From Tubulanus polymorphus (lineage: Eukaryota > Nemertea > Palaeonemertea > Tubulaniformes > Tubulanidae): DNA of 64,000 nucleotides. The notes beneath the pieces are model-generated. The model saw nothing but the letters and a program-made list of their open reading frames with translations. It was not told the origin of the DNA and searched no databases. The stretch is taken from contig NC_134036.1 of NCBI RefSeq assembly GCF_964204645.1, positions 372,001 to 436,000 of the forward strand, written 5' to 3'. This document shows, piece after piece, positions 1 to 14,804 of the stretch; the stretch's first letter is position 1, and each line of letters opens with the position of its first letter. The position numbers were made by a program, and so were the translations under genes.

Positions 1-3000
1 AAGATGTAAGTAATTCAACGATTCCTCGTGAACTGTTAGAACTGTATAAATCATGCTCATGTTCCTCACTCTCTCACTCTTTCCTCTCTTATTATATTTT
101 CAGTATCTGGATGATTTCAATATGTCGTCATCTAAAGAAATGAAGTTGGTATTTTTCCTGGATGCGATGGAACACGTATCGCGTATTGCTCGTATGATTA
201 GACAGGATCGCGGTAATGCTTTACTCGTCGGTGTCGGTGGTACCGGTAAACAATCTCTCACCAGGTGCGTAGTATCTCGGGAATTCTCATACATTGAATT
301 CTTTGAGTGTCTTAGAAGAATCTTTAAGTTGATGAAACATTTTGAGTTCCGTATTGAGATGATAGTATAGAATCCCACTATGATAATATAAGAGTTTTAG
401 AATCTTAGACAACGTAGATTCATGTCTTAAACCTCTGGGGCCGGTTCCTCAGTTGAGACTTAAGTCCAAAAATGGTCTTAAATTTTAAGACTGGTTTTAA
501 GTTGTTAAATGGGTTATAGAACTAAGATGGTCTTAAATTGGTCGTAAGTCTAAGCCATGACTATGGAACTGGACCCAGAGTCTTAGAATAGTTAGGTAGG
601 ATTACGAACTATTTACTGGTAGCTTCTATCAGGTTTGAAGATTATGCTATGCCTGAATAGGTAGAACGTATTCTAGTTGAAATGAACACACCTGAAGAGA
701 CCTCTCTGTAGTTTGTTGATCAAATCCTGCCTTAGAATTTCGTCATAAATTTGTCATAAATATTCTCTTAACTCAACCGCTGGTCTATGAGTATTTTCAG
801 ATAATATAGATGTTTATTTTTCTGGTTGTTATATTTCAGATTGGCGTCACATATTTGCGGATATCGTTGTTTCCAGATCGAACTTAGTCGTGGTTATGAC
901 TACGCTGCGTTCCACGACGATCTGAAGAAATTGTATCAATTTGCCGGAGTGAAAAATGAGAATACAGTTTTCCTGTTCACAGATACGCAGGTTAATTCTA
1001 AGAGTCGCTAATTCAGGAAATTCTTTAAAAATCTTAAACTGCCCTTTTTCCCCCTATTGCTGATATTTTGCAATGCCTCTGACTAATTTGCCGTTTCAGA
1101 AAATTCTTCAAGATCTTCACAAGTTAAACCGCCCCTTTACTACTCGATACTAACGCCCCCTGGTGTTGTTTCTATATTTCATATAGATCGTAGTCGAAGA
1201 GTTTTTAGAAGACATCAACAATATTTTGAATTCCGGTGAAGTTCCGAATTTATTCGAAGCCGATGAATATGAACAGTTGATTATTGGTTGTCGCCCGGCA
1301 GCGAAAGAACTCGGAATCGCCGAGGGCAACAGAGAGGCTATATTTGATTTCTGTATCAATAGAGTCAGGTATGAGTACTATGTATCATCTGTAGTAGACT
1401 GAAGTTAAGCCTAACCCTAACTAGTGCCGTACAGAGTACAGTGACCAGTGACTGCGGTCTTATCATTGTAAACTAGTGGATATAGAAATTCTACTTACTG
1501 ACTGGAATTAGTGTTGATATTTTGACAGTTTTAATCCAATCCTCTAAATCCAAAAATCCAATAGTTTGTCTTCAGGTTTAGCTGATCAATTAATCCATTT
1601 ATGATAAATCCTGTTTCAAACGATCTCCTGATTCACTGGAATCCTCTTGATAAATCTCTCCTAGTTAAAACAGTTAATAGAGCGAATTGTTTTGTTTATT
1701 TATCAATCCTTAAATTGAGTAATTAGTTTTAATGTAAGTTCCTCAGGTCAATGGAGTCTTATGTATTCACATACTGCTGGTATAGGCCTTAACAACAGGG
1801 CTGAGGTGTATGATCTATGTGCATTGAACCATAGCAAGTGACTGACTGAGTGAGAGGGCTTCACTGTCACTTGACACCTTGGGGCTAGCTCCAGTTGTCA
1901 ATTAGGGTTAGCCAGTATCCAATCATAACCCTAGGGTTAGGGTTAGCTCCTCCCACCAGTGACCCTAGGCTTGTGATTGGTTTAGAGCTGGGTGTGGCAC
2001 CCATACAAGTAAATACACATAATCAACAGCAAATTATTGAAATTTTATTGAACTTAGATGGAAAGTTTATGAGGTTTTGTCTGTTTTAACAGATCCTGAA
2101 GGGTTCTGAATGGACCCTGAGGGTTCCACTAGGGTATTCAGAGACGAACATGTCACTGTTATCCAAGGCATACAGTCAAACAGATAGATCTCTTATCTGA
2201 ATACTATGCCCCTAAACTATAAATGCTACATATATATTTCACTATTTTTCAAATAAAATTCCAGAACCCAACTCACCCACTTAACTCCACTTTACATGAA
2301 TATTATTAGTTAATAATTAAGTTGGTAATTTGTATTAGAATAAATAGATTGATATAAAATAGAATATTTCCATAAATTAAGCAAAAGATTACATGGATCT
2401 CACATTGATGTGCTACACTGATCATATCAAAATACAATTGAAGAATTATTTTTGTCTGATCTGATATTTCAGGAATAATCTACACGTCGTACTGTGTATG
2501 AGTCCTGTAGGGAACGCTTTCCGCAGTAGGTGTCGTATGTTCCCGTCACTAGTCAACTGTTGTACTATCGATTGGTTCACCGAATGGCCACGAGAGGCGC
2601 TACTGGACGTATCAAATTCGTTCTTCGAACATATCGACCTCGGGGATGATTCGTTGAAAGTAAGAAACAAGGAATAATGTCATAATCTTTTCACTGAATT
2701 CTAAACAAAACTTATTTCATTTAAAAATAGAATATATTGATAACTGATTCATATCAGAACATCTAATGTAGTCTATGATATCAGTTTGTGCAGCTGGCAT
2801 CAGAATCACTTTTTAGTGAAGAAAAGAAAAGTTGTCCAAAATCACTTACAAAATTCAAATAGTAATGTAATGATTTAATTCATGTATAAAAGATATATTG
2901 AATATATTTTTGAAATGGGTTTGAACCATGAAAAGTATGATATCGAAATCTCAATTGTCAAAAATAACTTTAATGGTCTATATTTAATGAAACAATTTGT

Positions 3001-6000
3001 TGATTCTAGAAAAAAAACTGTTTTTAACTGTCTTTAATTTGATTTTGATGAAATATTTTATGAAACTGACAGTAAGTGAATGATGTATTTGTTAACAGGA
3101 GATGGCATCAGAAATGTGCGTAGCTATCCATACGAGCGTCAGTGAAATGGCTGAACGATTCTATACGGAACTGAAACGCCGATACTACACGACGCCGACC
3201 AGTTACCTCGAGTTAATCAATCTGTATTTATCGATGCTCGGCGAGAAGAAAAAAGAATTGATTTACGCGAGAGATCGAATAAAAAACGGTCTGCAAAAAC
3301 TACTGGAAACGAATGAACTAGTTGCCAGTATGGAGGTAAATATACACAGCTGTCAACTGTCTCAGATTGTGTCTCAGATTGTCACCCATGAGGGTGTTTT
3401 TTTATGGTATTGAAAAAAACTATTGTTGTTTCTGAAACTATTTTCTACTGTCTCTCTAAAAAATTGTTCTAACTCTTAAATTACTTTTTTCCCTGATGCA
3501 GTAATTGATGAGTTCGCCGGTCTGAATATAACATCAGCAACTTATACTGGATCAGTTCCATTAACTGAATATTATATTGATATAGTATTTTACTGTAGGG
3601 ATATAACATTGGAAATTATATGATTTTAACTCAACTGATATATACTCAGTTAAGAAGAAGATAAATGACCCTTTAATGTTTCTTTGAAGATGGGATTTAG
3701 AGATTTGTCTCAAAACTGTTAGAATGTAAGATATCATTGATTGTGGGATCATTGATCTTAACTCTTCATAATTGACCGACGCGTAGAACTGGCTCCTGGA
3801 TGCCTCATTAGTTAAACCATCTTTCATAAATATTGAAAAAGCTTCATAAACTTAAGTCTTGTCTTGTATTCCTGATAGAATATACTTCATTTGTGTTCCA
3901 CTTATTATCTCACCTTGCCTGTAATTAGTCTAATAACAAGAATTATTAATTTCTCATAATAAATACACTTCCTCTTATATTATAGGTTGAATTGGTAGCG
4001 TTGGAACCGGAGTTGAAAAAGAAATCGGCAGATACGGAAGCTTTGATGGAGAAACTGGTCGTAGATCAAGAGAAAGCAGACGCCGTTCGTAAAGTAGTGA
4101 AAGAAGATGAAGCGGTTGCTAAAGTAAAAGCTGAAGAAACTCAAGCGATCGCTGACGACGCTCAGAGAGATTTAGACGAAGCTCTACCCGCTCTAGAGGC
4201 GGCTATCAAGGTACTTACTGCTAAACTAATTAACCCCCTCCCTCCACAGTTGCCCCTGAGTGGAGACAGGTAACAGGTATATGTATCTTGCCCAGGGACA
4301 CTTAAGTTCAGGGGCTGCAGTTGCATAGTCATGGCTTAGACTTAAGACCAGTCTTAGTTCTATAGCCGATCTAACAACTTATGACCAGTCTTAAGATTTA
4401 AGTCCACTTATGGACTTAACGTCACAACTATGCAACTGGCCCCAGGGCTGCAGTTGCTCAAAAGATGATTAAAGATGATTTGATGGATAGATACTATAGT
4501 AATAATAAACTTTCAATCATCTCTTTGTAAACTATCCACTGGTTAACTCTAAACAACTTTTCAGCAACTGGCCCCAGGGTTCAAGCCCATGGTTGATACA
4601 TTCTAACCAACCATACCTCAATGAATTCAAAGTATTCAAAAGATAATAGTTTGTAGTTTTTAGTGTGGAATTTACATCTAATTGACGATATGACCTGTTT
4701 CTACAATGTAGATGATACCATTTTGTTCTGATAAATATGATATTGATATATCTGATTTCAGGCTTTGGACGCGCTGGATAAAAACGATATATCAGAGATC
4801 CGAGTGTTCAGTAAACCACCAGAACTCGTGCAGACCGTGATGGAAGCCGTCTGCGTGCTACTGAACTGTAAAACTGACTGGCAATCCGCCAAGGTCGTCC
4901 TCGGCGACAACAACTTCCTGAAGAAGCTGTACGAATACGATAAGGATAAGATTCCCGAATCGACTTTGAAGAAACTGAAAAAATACATCGAAAATCCGAA
5001 TTTCACGGTCGAGAAAGTGGAGAAAGTATCGAAGGCTTGTAAGTCGATGTGTATGTGGGTGAGAGCTATGGATTTATACGCGAGGGTTTTCAGGACGGTG
5101 CAGCCGAAACGCGACCGTCTCGCGGCGGCCGAGGTCGAACTCGAGTCTACGATGAGTTTACTGAGAGAGAAACAAGCGAAACTACAGGACGTCGAGGATC
5201 AGATCGCTACGTTACAGAAACAATACGACGACAGCGTCTCCGAGAAACAGAGACTCGTGAAGAACATCGGGCAGACACAGGGTCGATTGAAACGAGCTTC
5301 GAAACTGACGACGGCTCTCGCCGACGAGCAAGGTCGCTGGAAGGAAGGGGTCGAGAATTACGAGCGACAGATCGGGAATATAATCGGGGATGTGTTTATA
5401 GCGGCGGCGTGCGTCGCGTATTACGGAGCGTTTACGAGCACGTACAGAGAGGAACTCGTACACGGCTGGATCAAACACTGTCAGGATTTAGGAATCCCCG
5501 TCAGCGAGGGTATCTCTCTAATCTCGATACTCGGAGACCCGTTCGAGATACGTCAATGGAACACCGACGGGTTACCGCGCGATCAGGTATCCACGGAGAA
5601 CGCGATTCTCGTCACTAGGGGGCGTCGATGGCCGCTGATGATCGACCCGCAGGATCAAGCTAATCGTTGGATTCGTAATAAGGAACAACGAAACGGATTG
5701 AAATGTATAAAACTAACGGACGGAAATTTCCTGCGGACTCTGGAGAATTGTATCCGAATCGGAATGCCGGTTCTGCTCGAAGAGATCGGTGAATTCTTAG
5801 ATCCAGCCCTCGAGCCCATCTTACTCAAACAGACATTCTTATCGGTACGTTTACAAGACAATTTCAAATTTCTGCCGTTCGTTTAAGAGCAAAACTCACA
5901 TTGAAGTCTTCATAGTTAGGACGAGCATAATGATGACTTACATGTAGTAAATAGAATTTTTAGTAGAAATTGAGACTCAATGTTAGAGACAACATCATCA

Positions 6001-9000
6001 GGTTTTACTGTTGAACATTCTAAAATTGTGAAGACAAAAAACTGATCTAATTGAGAAATATTTCTAATTGATATTTTACAGGGAGGTCGATTGTTGATAC
6101 GTTTAGGAGACAGTGACATCGAATATGACAAGAACTTCGCGTTTTATATGACGACTAAAATGTCGAATCCTCACTATCTTCCGGAAGTGTGTATTAAAGT
6201 GACGATTATAAACTTTACAGTCACTCCGGCCGGTCTGGAGGATCAATTACTCAGGTACGTCATACTCCAATACTTTCTGGAGGACATTTTTTACAAAATC
6301 TCCTTAAACTTTACTATTAAGAATCACGAGTTTTCGGTAGTCTGTTCACCTGGAGGAATGGTAGTATAAATCCCTATAACTCCAAGGTTCATCAAGTATA
6401 TGTCTCATATTTTCTGGAGGAGTTGCGTCTGAAAGTTGGTTAATTATGTGGTTATATTTGTAGCGATGTCGTAAGATTGGAGCGGCCGGATTTGGAAGAG
6501 CAACGAAATCAATTGATCGTCAGAATCAATGCAGATCGAAATCAGCTGAAAGCAATCGAAGACAGAATTCTAAAATTGATGTTTGAATCGGAGGGAAATA
6601 TTCTAGATAATGAGGAACTTATAAATACATTGAATGAATCTAAGGTAAAGACACGAAGATTCAGTTTCATAGCTGTTGGTTATGGTTAGACTCAGGGCCC
6701 AGTTGCACGGTCTCGACTTCAGTCTAAAAGTGGTCTTAACTACTAAGTTTGGTCTCAAGTAGAACTAAGATGTCTTCTTAGACTGGTCTTAGATATAAGC
6801 CTTGAATGTGCAACTGGACCCAGAGTTTCAGTTAGAATGAATCAAATCTGAGTTGAATTTAACTAGTCTATCGAAGCTAACTTTAGTCTATAGAATTAAA
6901 GTTAGTTCATTCCCAATATTTTCATCTTTAGTCTATAAATCTCTAGTAATTCTATTACCTAAAAGTTACGATATCATTCATTATTCAACTATTCTATAAC
7001 AATAGGTAAAGTTGCTATTTGATATTGATGTTAATGCTGTTTTAAATGCTAATAGGTAACGTCAGGAGTGATATCTCAGAGATTAGCCGAAGCAGAGAAG
7101 ACGGAGGATATGATAACAACCGCTCGTGAGAAATATCGATCTGTAGCTAAACGGGGATCGATCATGTATTTCGTTGTAGCCAATATGGGTGAAGTCGATC
7201 CTATGTATCAATTCTCTCTGAAATACTTCAAATCGGTAAGTAGCGCAATTACAAACCAGTCCGTTTAACGTCACAGTTCTAATCATATTTCTGTTCTTAC
7301 TGTGATCATTTACTTAAAATTCAGGGGCCGGTACCATAGACAAGACAAATCTTATGACTTCTCTTAAGTTGTTAGATTGGCTATAGAACTAAGTTGGTCT
7401 TCAATCGGTCTTAAGTCTAAGCCCTGACTATGGAACCAGACCCTGGGGTTAACTCAATTGAAAATGAATTGAGTTAATTAAAGATAATACCGATCTATAA
7501 AACCGGGCCCTAGCTATCATAAATACACAATCTGAAATATTTTAAAAATGATTGATAATCTTTCAGTAATTAGATCAAAAGCCAGTTCCACAGTAAATGG
7601 TTAGATTAAAGACCTAAGCTCATCATTACTCTATTGCTAAACCAAAACCTTAGGATCAGCGATATGTTATTTGAAGACCAGTTTCTACGTGAAAGTTACA
7701 ACTGTAAAACTAGGTTTAGACTTTGTTTCAAAATATGAAAATCAACTCTTAAATCTTACTAATAAATATATTTTCTCTGTTTCTAGTTGTTTAACGCGAC
7801 TATTGAGAACTCGGAGAAGAACAGCGATTTAGTAAAACGTCTAGAGATACTACTGAGTGAAACGACGCGTGTAATTTACGAGAATGTCGCTCGCGGTCTG
7901 TTTGAGAAAGATAAACTAGTATTCTCATTCCTGCTGTGCGGAGAGATTCTCCGTGGAGACGATGAAATCACCGATAACGAATGGAACTATTTCCTACGCG
8001 GAGCGGTCGCTGTCGATAAGGTGAGTTTTTAGAAATGTTTAAAATTTCTCTCAGAGTCCAGAATTTCGATAAGGTTAATAATAACTCATATTTTTATAGA
8101 AATGTTTAAAATTTCTCTCAAATTTATGAGTTCAGAATTTTGATTGTCTTTGATGTTTTTACAGGAGCGTCCTGCGAAGCCGGAATTTGATTGGTTAACG
8201 TTGAATCACTGGTACGCCACCTGTGATCTGGAGGATGCACTACCGGCGTTTAAAGGAATAAGGAAAGCGTTGGTTTCGACTCCAGTTTCCGCTCAAATAG
8301 GGGAATTACTGGTGAGTAATAATCTATTAAACCAGGGGGCGCTGCAGTTGCTGAAAAGGTTGTTGTAGTTAACCAGTGGATGACAAAAGTACTCGGTAGC
8401 AAAAGTTCATTGTTATTATGGTATCTATCCACCGGTTATCTTGAACCAACTTTTGAAAAGCAACTTCAGCCCAAGCTGTTAGTAAATTTTTCAATTTCAA
8501 AACTTAATGATTTGAATTAGATTCATAGAAATTACTGAATACAGTCGACTACAGGCTTGCCTCGGTTCTCACTGAGCCGGATAAATCTTCTGTAAGGCAG
8601 CGGTTGAATTGCATGGCAGACGAACGATGGGTTGTCATCACATGAATTAAGAGTAGGGAAACATTTTGTCCCCATGCGGGGTACGGGATAATCTGAAGCA
8701 ACCAGCTCGGTGGCAAGCGGGTGCGGTTTATTGTATATGAAACTGTCTAGTATGATTTAGATACGTGTGGTTGTATATTCAATTATTAATTACAGATCGC
8801 TGCGAATCCTACGGAATCTCCCAGCTATGGTCCGATGCCTCCAGAACCGACAGCAGATGAGGATCCTAATTCAGACGCTGTACGAGGACATTGGAATAAA
8901 CGACTTTCTAGTTTCCAGAAACTCATCTTCATCAAAACATTCCGTGACGAGAAGGTAAATTATATAAATACTCCACTAACTGCACTGACATCAACTTTCA

Positions 9001-12000
9001 CTATAACAGTATCCAGATCGACCCACTGAGCACCAGTCACTCGCTCGAAAGTCGAAAGTTGGTTGCTCGAAAGTCGGTTGAATTAAGAATCAGAGATAGA
9101 TATCATCGTAACAATACAGTTTTAATTGTCGCTATGTCAACTATCCTTTGGTGAACTGTAACCTACTTTTGAGTAACTGCAGCCCCTGAGTATGATTAGC
9201 AAGTTTGATGTTTCTTATTCCATGAATCAAAGGAGACATACCCAGAGAAGAACCTTCGACCAAGAAACACCTTTCAACTCTACCAAATTTAGTCAACATT
9301 GAATTCTAAATAGTTTCTATGATTGTTTCTACTTGCAGGTTATTTTCGCGGTGACAGATTTTGTGAAAGAGAATCTTGGTAAACAGTTTGTAGAAAGTCC
9401 ATCGACAGATCTACACCTATTGTACGGGTCGATGAATAAAATAACGCCGTTAGTGTTCGTTTTGAGCACCGGTTCGGATCCAATGGGTTCATTCCAACGG
9501 TTCGCTAAAGAGAAAGGATACACGGACAGGTATAGAGACTGATCATTAACACTGCCTCAATTCAGGGTGCCGCCACTGACCTGGAAAACTCTAGAAAAGA
9601 AATCTGGGAAAACTGGGGGAATTTGACAAATTTTGCGAAACCCTGGAACACTCGGAATTCGGATAATGCATTGACCACTATTGTTTCTTTATCAATTCGT
9701 GATTCAATGAAAAATTAATGAATTGTAACATTTTAAACCTAGAAATTTCTCTGATTCATTCAGGGGGAATTTGTGTAATCACATCGAAAAATCTGGGAAT
9801 TTGTATTGGTGGAAAGTGCTATTCAAAATGTAGGCCTATTTAGAATTTTCAAAATATCCTTGGGGGATGACTTTGCATTACCGGTATGTACTAATAGTTC
9901 AAGGAGGAATGTACGTCAATGAAGAAATTAGTAAACTCAAAACTTCCCCCTCTCCCCTCATATCTCAGCAGATATTAGTATTGATATTGCGTGTTTGTTA
10001 ATTGCAGGATACAAGCGATATCACTTGGTCAGGGTCAAGGTCCTGTGGCTGAAAAACTGATTGCAAATGCAATAAAAACAGGAGACTGGGTTTTCTTACA
10101 GGTACAGATACAATAGATATGTTTATTATAACTTCCTTATCTAAGTCTTTCATTTGAAATCAAGAAAATATTTTCTTGAAGAATTTAATGAAATCATAGC
10201 ATGCCACAGATGCTGAGTAAAGTAGACTCTGCTCAAATCTGAGCTTTATGAATGAAAATGTCCCACACTTGAGAGTGATATCAGAGTTGGATGGTACTGG
10301 TTTACAGGGTCAGAAAAATATTCTAGAAAAGCCCTAAATTAAACACAATCTACTGTAGCATCCACTAGGCTGATAGATGAATTTGAAATTCAAATGTATA
10401 TTAACTGTTTGTAGTAATGAATATCTGACCAGTAGAGACTGATGATATAAATGTCAATGTTATTTTGATTCCTCTGATGATGGTGATAGATGATGAAGTT
10501 TCGTGAAAACTTCAAAACTATCAGAATAAACTAAATGTTATATCATCAACTGTGGGTTTTGCTTAATAATCAAATGTTAGCAATAAATACTGAACGGAGC
10601 AAACTGCAGTAGAATGGATCATACAAATACAAACCAGTGAATAAATGAGGGAATTGAAACGGTACAATGATCGCCTCTTCAAAATTGTCAGAAAACTGGT
10701 ATCCCATCAACTGTGGGTTTTGCTAATTAATTTAGGTAACTGGTTGTATTGTATTTATAGAATTGTCACTTGGCCGCGTCATGGATGATCAGTATGGAGA
10801 ATCTGATCAAAGACCAAGCAGAAAATCCGACCGATATTCACGAAGATTATCGTCTGTTCCTCAGCTCGATGCCGGCGAAATCGTTCCCGGTAACCGTTCT
10901 ACAGAACAGCGTTAAAGTAACGAACGAACCGCCGAAAGGTCTCCGCGCCAACACCAAACGAGCTTTCAGCGAAATCACACCGAACTTCTTCGAGGAAAAT
11001 AGTAAGTTAATCTGTGAATGAAACATGGTTCGATTTTATAGTTTAATACTCGGGAACCCCTGTAACCGGTTGCACAGTCACGGCTTAGACTTAAGACCAG
11101 TCTAATACCAACTTAGTTCTATAGCCAATCTAACAACTTAAGACCAGTCTAAAGATTTATGACCTCTTTTGGACTTAAGTCTCAACTGTGCAACCGGGCC
11201 CTGGAGCCTTGGTTATAATTGTATGAACACTATGTGTGGGGTTAGTTCTATCTCTATCTATTTGCCTGCAGTGCTGAAGAATTACTAGAATGTGAACCCA
11301 TAGTTAAAATGCTATGAACACTATGTGAGGGGTCGGGGCTATCTACATCTGTTTCCCTGCAGCGCTGAAGAATTTACTAAAATTGTCATCTGTCTTTGTT
11401 TTTGAATCACAGTTCTCGGAATTCGATGGAGGAAGGTGATATTTGGAGTTTGTTTCTTCCACGCGATTATACAGGAACGTAAGAAGTTTGGTCCACTAGG
11501 TTGGAACATACGTGTAAGTGTCATCATTCATTGCTAGCAACTGTTATTGATAGTTCACTCTGTCTGAAAGAAGTCAGGGTTTTTATCTTATTCCCGGAAG
11601 CTTCCCTTGAATTCAGGAATGGAGAGTCTCTCCTTGTAGTATTTTATTTGTATCGACTAGTGTTCTATGTAAAGGAACCTTAAAGCGGTCAGAATTTTGT
11701 AAATCTAAAATCGATTTAATTTCTCAATGACTTCAGTAAATTGATATAGAAATATAAGATATTTTTGTGAAACTGTGTTCACAGTAAGACAGTAGTATTG
11801 ATGAACTAATGTTTGTTTGTGTTTCAGTATGAGTTCAGTGATAGCGATAGGGAATGCGCGTTACTCAATATGCAGATGTTCTGTGTTGATGGTGAAATAC
11901 CGTGGGACGCTTTGATATATATCACAGGAGAGGTGAGTAGTATCATACACCCCTCATAACCCCCAAACATACTGAGTACTGAGTCTCGGACCCCTCATCC

Positions 12001-14723
12001 TCCCTTTATCAAAACATGCTGAGTCTCAGCTTGTTTATTAATTACCAAGAGATGCCTTGATATATACCACTAGCTGGGGAGGTAAGCTGTATCATAGACC
12101 CTTCATAACCCCCAAACACGGAATTTTGTTAAATTTATTACCTTATATATCACAGGAGAGGTGTATGTATTATCATAGACCCACATCCCCCCTTAAACCA
12201 AACATACTTAGTCTCTGCTTCATTATTCATTTAATGAGTCAATTTAAGGAGCAATAAGATAAAAAAGAGAATTTAACTCTTGAACTAGTTGAGGGGGAGG
12301 TTTACTGTAATTTCACTTGAAGCATGTAATTTCATTCCTTGAAATTTAATCTTGTAATTTTTTGTCTTCATGTATAAATTACTGGGGCCAGTTGCTCAAA
12401 AGTTGGTTAAAGATAACCGGCCGTTAAATACCATAGTAACAATGAACTTTTGATTGTCACCATATCAACTATCCACTGATTAACTCTAACCAACATTTGA
12501 GCAACTGGACCCTGAATGATGAGTCGTCAGTTTTAGGATGTTTACGGTACGTTGATCGTTTGTATTTTTAGATAACGTACGGCGGTCGTGTAACAGACGC
12601 GTGGGATCAGAGATGTCTTCGTACGATTCTCAAACGTTTCTTCGCGCCGAACACGATCGACGACGGATACAAATACTCGGAATCGGGAATTTATTACGGA
12701 CCGAATTTAGACACGCTTCAGGAATATCGAGATTTCATCAGCGATTTACCGATTATCGATAATCCTGAGATTTTCGGAATGCACGAAAACGCTAACATCG
12801 CCTTCCAGGTAAAATAGCTATCGATCACGGTGGCGCCACCTATTTGAAATTCAGGGAAAGTCTGGGAAAAATCTTAAAATCAGGAATAGTCATTGAAATG
12901 AGATTGCTAGATCGCACGTAAGATCAAACAGTTTCTGTCTATGTCTTACATATTTGACTGCGTTAATTGATCGGATTGTTAGCAGATCAAGTCACGGAAA
13001 ACAACATGCTTGTCAGGGAACGGTCGGGGGAAAGTTTCACACTCTATTTCACTCATGTTGATTATTCATGATATTTATAGAATTCTATTTCATGATGAAT
13101 AGAATTCATAAAAAATAAATCCTAGTCCATAGTTCCTGGTTAACTTTAGACTCTTATCTACAGATAAAATGAGTTTATTTCAAATGTTTTTGACTCGCGA
13201 GTTGAATTTTAACTGACAAACTGCAACGGTCATTGCAAGTGTGGTCCTAAATCTTAAGCCCGGTCCTAAGTTGTTAGAATAAGAACTCTAAATGGTCCGA
13301 TGTAAGCTATCACTGTGCAACTGATTCCTGAGCTCAGAGCTCAATTGTTCCAGGGTGGTTTTAACTTTTCTGTTCGTCGTGGTTCGATAAAAGTGTTAAT
13401 TGAATAAATGAATGAAATCTATGTATATTTTCACAGAGACAAGAAACTCACGCGTTGATAAATACAATCCTTGAAGTTCAGCCTCGTATGTCTAGTGGAA
13501 CAAGTGGTAAATCTAACGATGATATAGTGTACGAATTAGCCGATAGTATTCTAGAGAAACTCATGGATAAACTCGATCTGGAGGAGGCTAATCAGGAGAT
13601 GTTCGAGGTCAGTATTTCATTTAAAGTTCATGAAATCAATGTTTCAATAGCTGTTTCTTTTTGACGCGTTTCATCGCAAAACCGACGAGCTTCACTTAGC
13701 TACAATCAGAAGGCCTTCCATTATTTCTTTCATTAAATGCGCGCTATGATTTCTAACTTTTTCACAAAATCAGGCTCTCGAGAAGCTAGCTAGTTCCACA
13801 GAGCTGGATCCTGATCTAATTGCTGCACTCTGTGGAACTGAGTCCTGTTTATCGCGTTCTATCACTGAATGATTGTGTCTGTGTTCATACATTTGTAGCC
13901 GGATGAAAAAGGAAGATTGAATTCTCTGACGACAGTTTTAACGCAAGAAGTCGACCGATTCAACAAGTTGCTGCAGGTCATAAAGGTAAGATTCGTGCTG
14001 CCCTCTGTAGACTGTATCGATAACTACTCTCGAGGATTGAGCCAAGCTTTGTGTTTATTCATTAAACATACGCGGCTTATGAAAGTAAATTCCAACACTG
14101 TTAAATAAATACAGTGGCATTAAGATGAAGAGTGCTGTTGGAGTGTTATACAGTATAGGCTTGAAGTATTGGAATATAAAGAAGCTTCAAGTCAGGGAAG
14201 CATCCTTCCTGCGTGTCGAAGTGTCTAAGTTACCCCTAGGGATAAATCCTCAATCTAGGTGACAATCAACCATATAAGAAACAGCAGAAATAACTGATGA
14301 ATTTCAAAAATGTTCCCAGGGATTATTTTACCCCCCACGTCTCTGAAACTCTGCCAGGTTTCTAAATGAATAAATAAGAATGATTCTCTTTGCTGCACTC
14401 AGCCTTTCGATGTTATAAATATATTGAGCTCTTAATAGTGAAAGCTTCAACATCATAGCTATAAATAACCTGCAAGAAATTGTCGAATAAATTTGCAAGT
14501 CTCTTTAAAACCCCTATGAAATATGTGAAAATTATTAATCTGAAACCCCTGCACTATGTGTCTATGAGCCCCTAATGAGACTTATTCTTATGTGCATGCA
14601 TGCAATTTAAGTTTATAAGCATAAAAATGCCTTCTTCGATAGCCGTGAATCTGTTATGATCAGATTGAAATACATCGCGTTACATATCCATTGCATGCAT
14701 CAAATATATATATATATATATAT

Positions 14724-14804
<81 letters not shown>

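Noticed and set aside
5049-5618. 189-codon plus-strand frame rich in Arg/Glu/Thr overlapping the large dynein exon
   Set aside because: It lies wholly within the DNAH6 exon in another frame; its length follows from the codon pattern of the coiled-coil region, and it has no domain.
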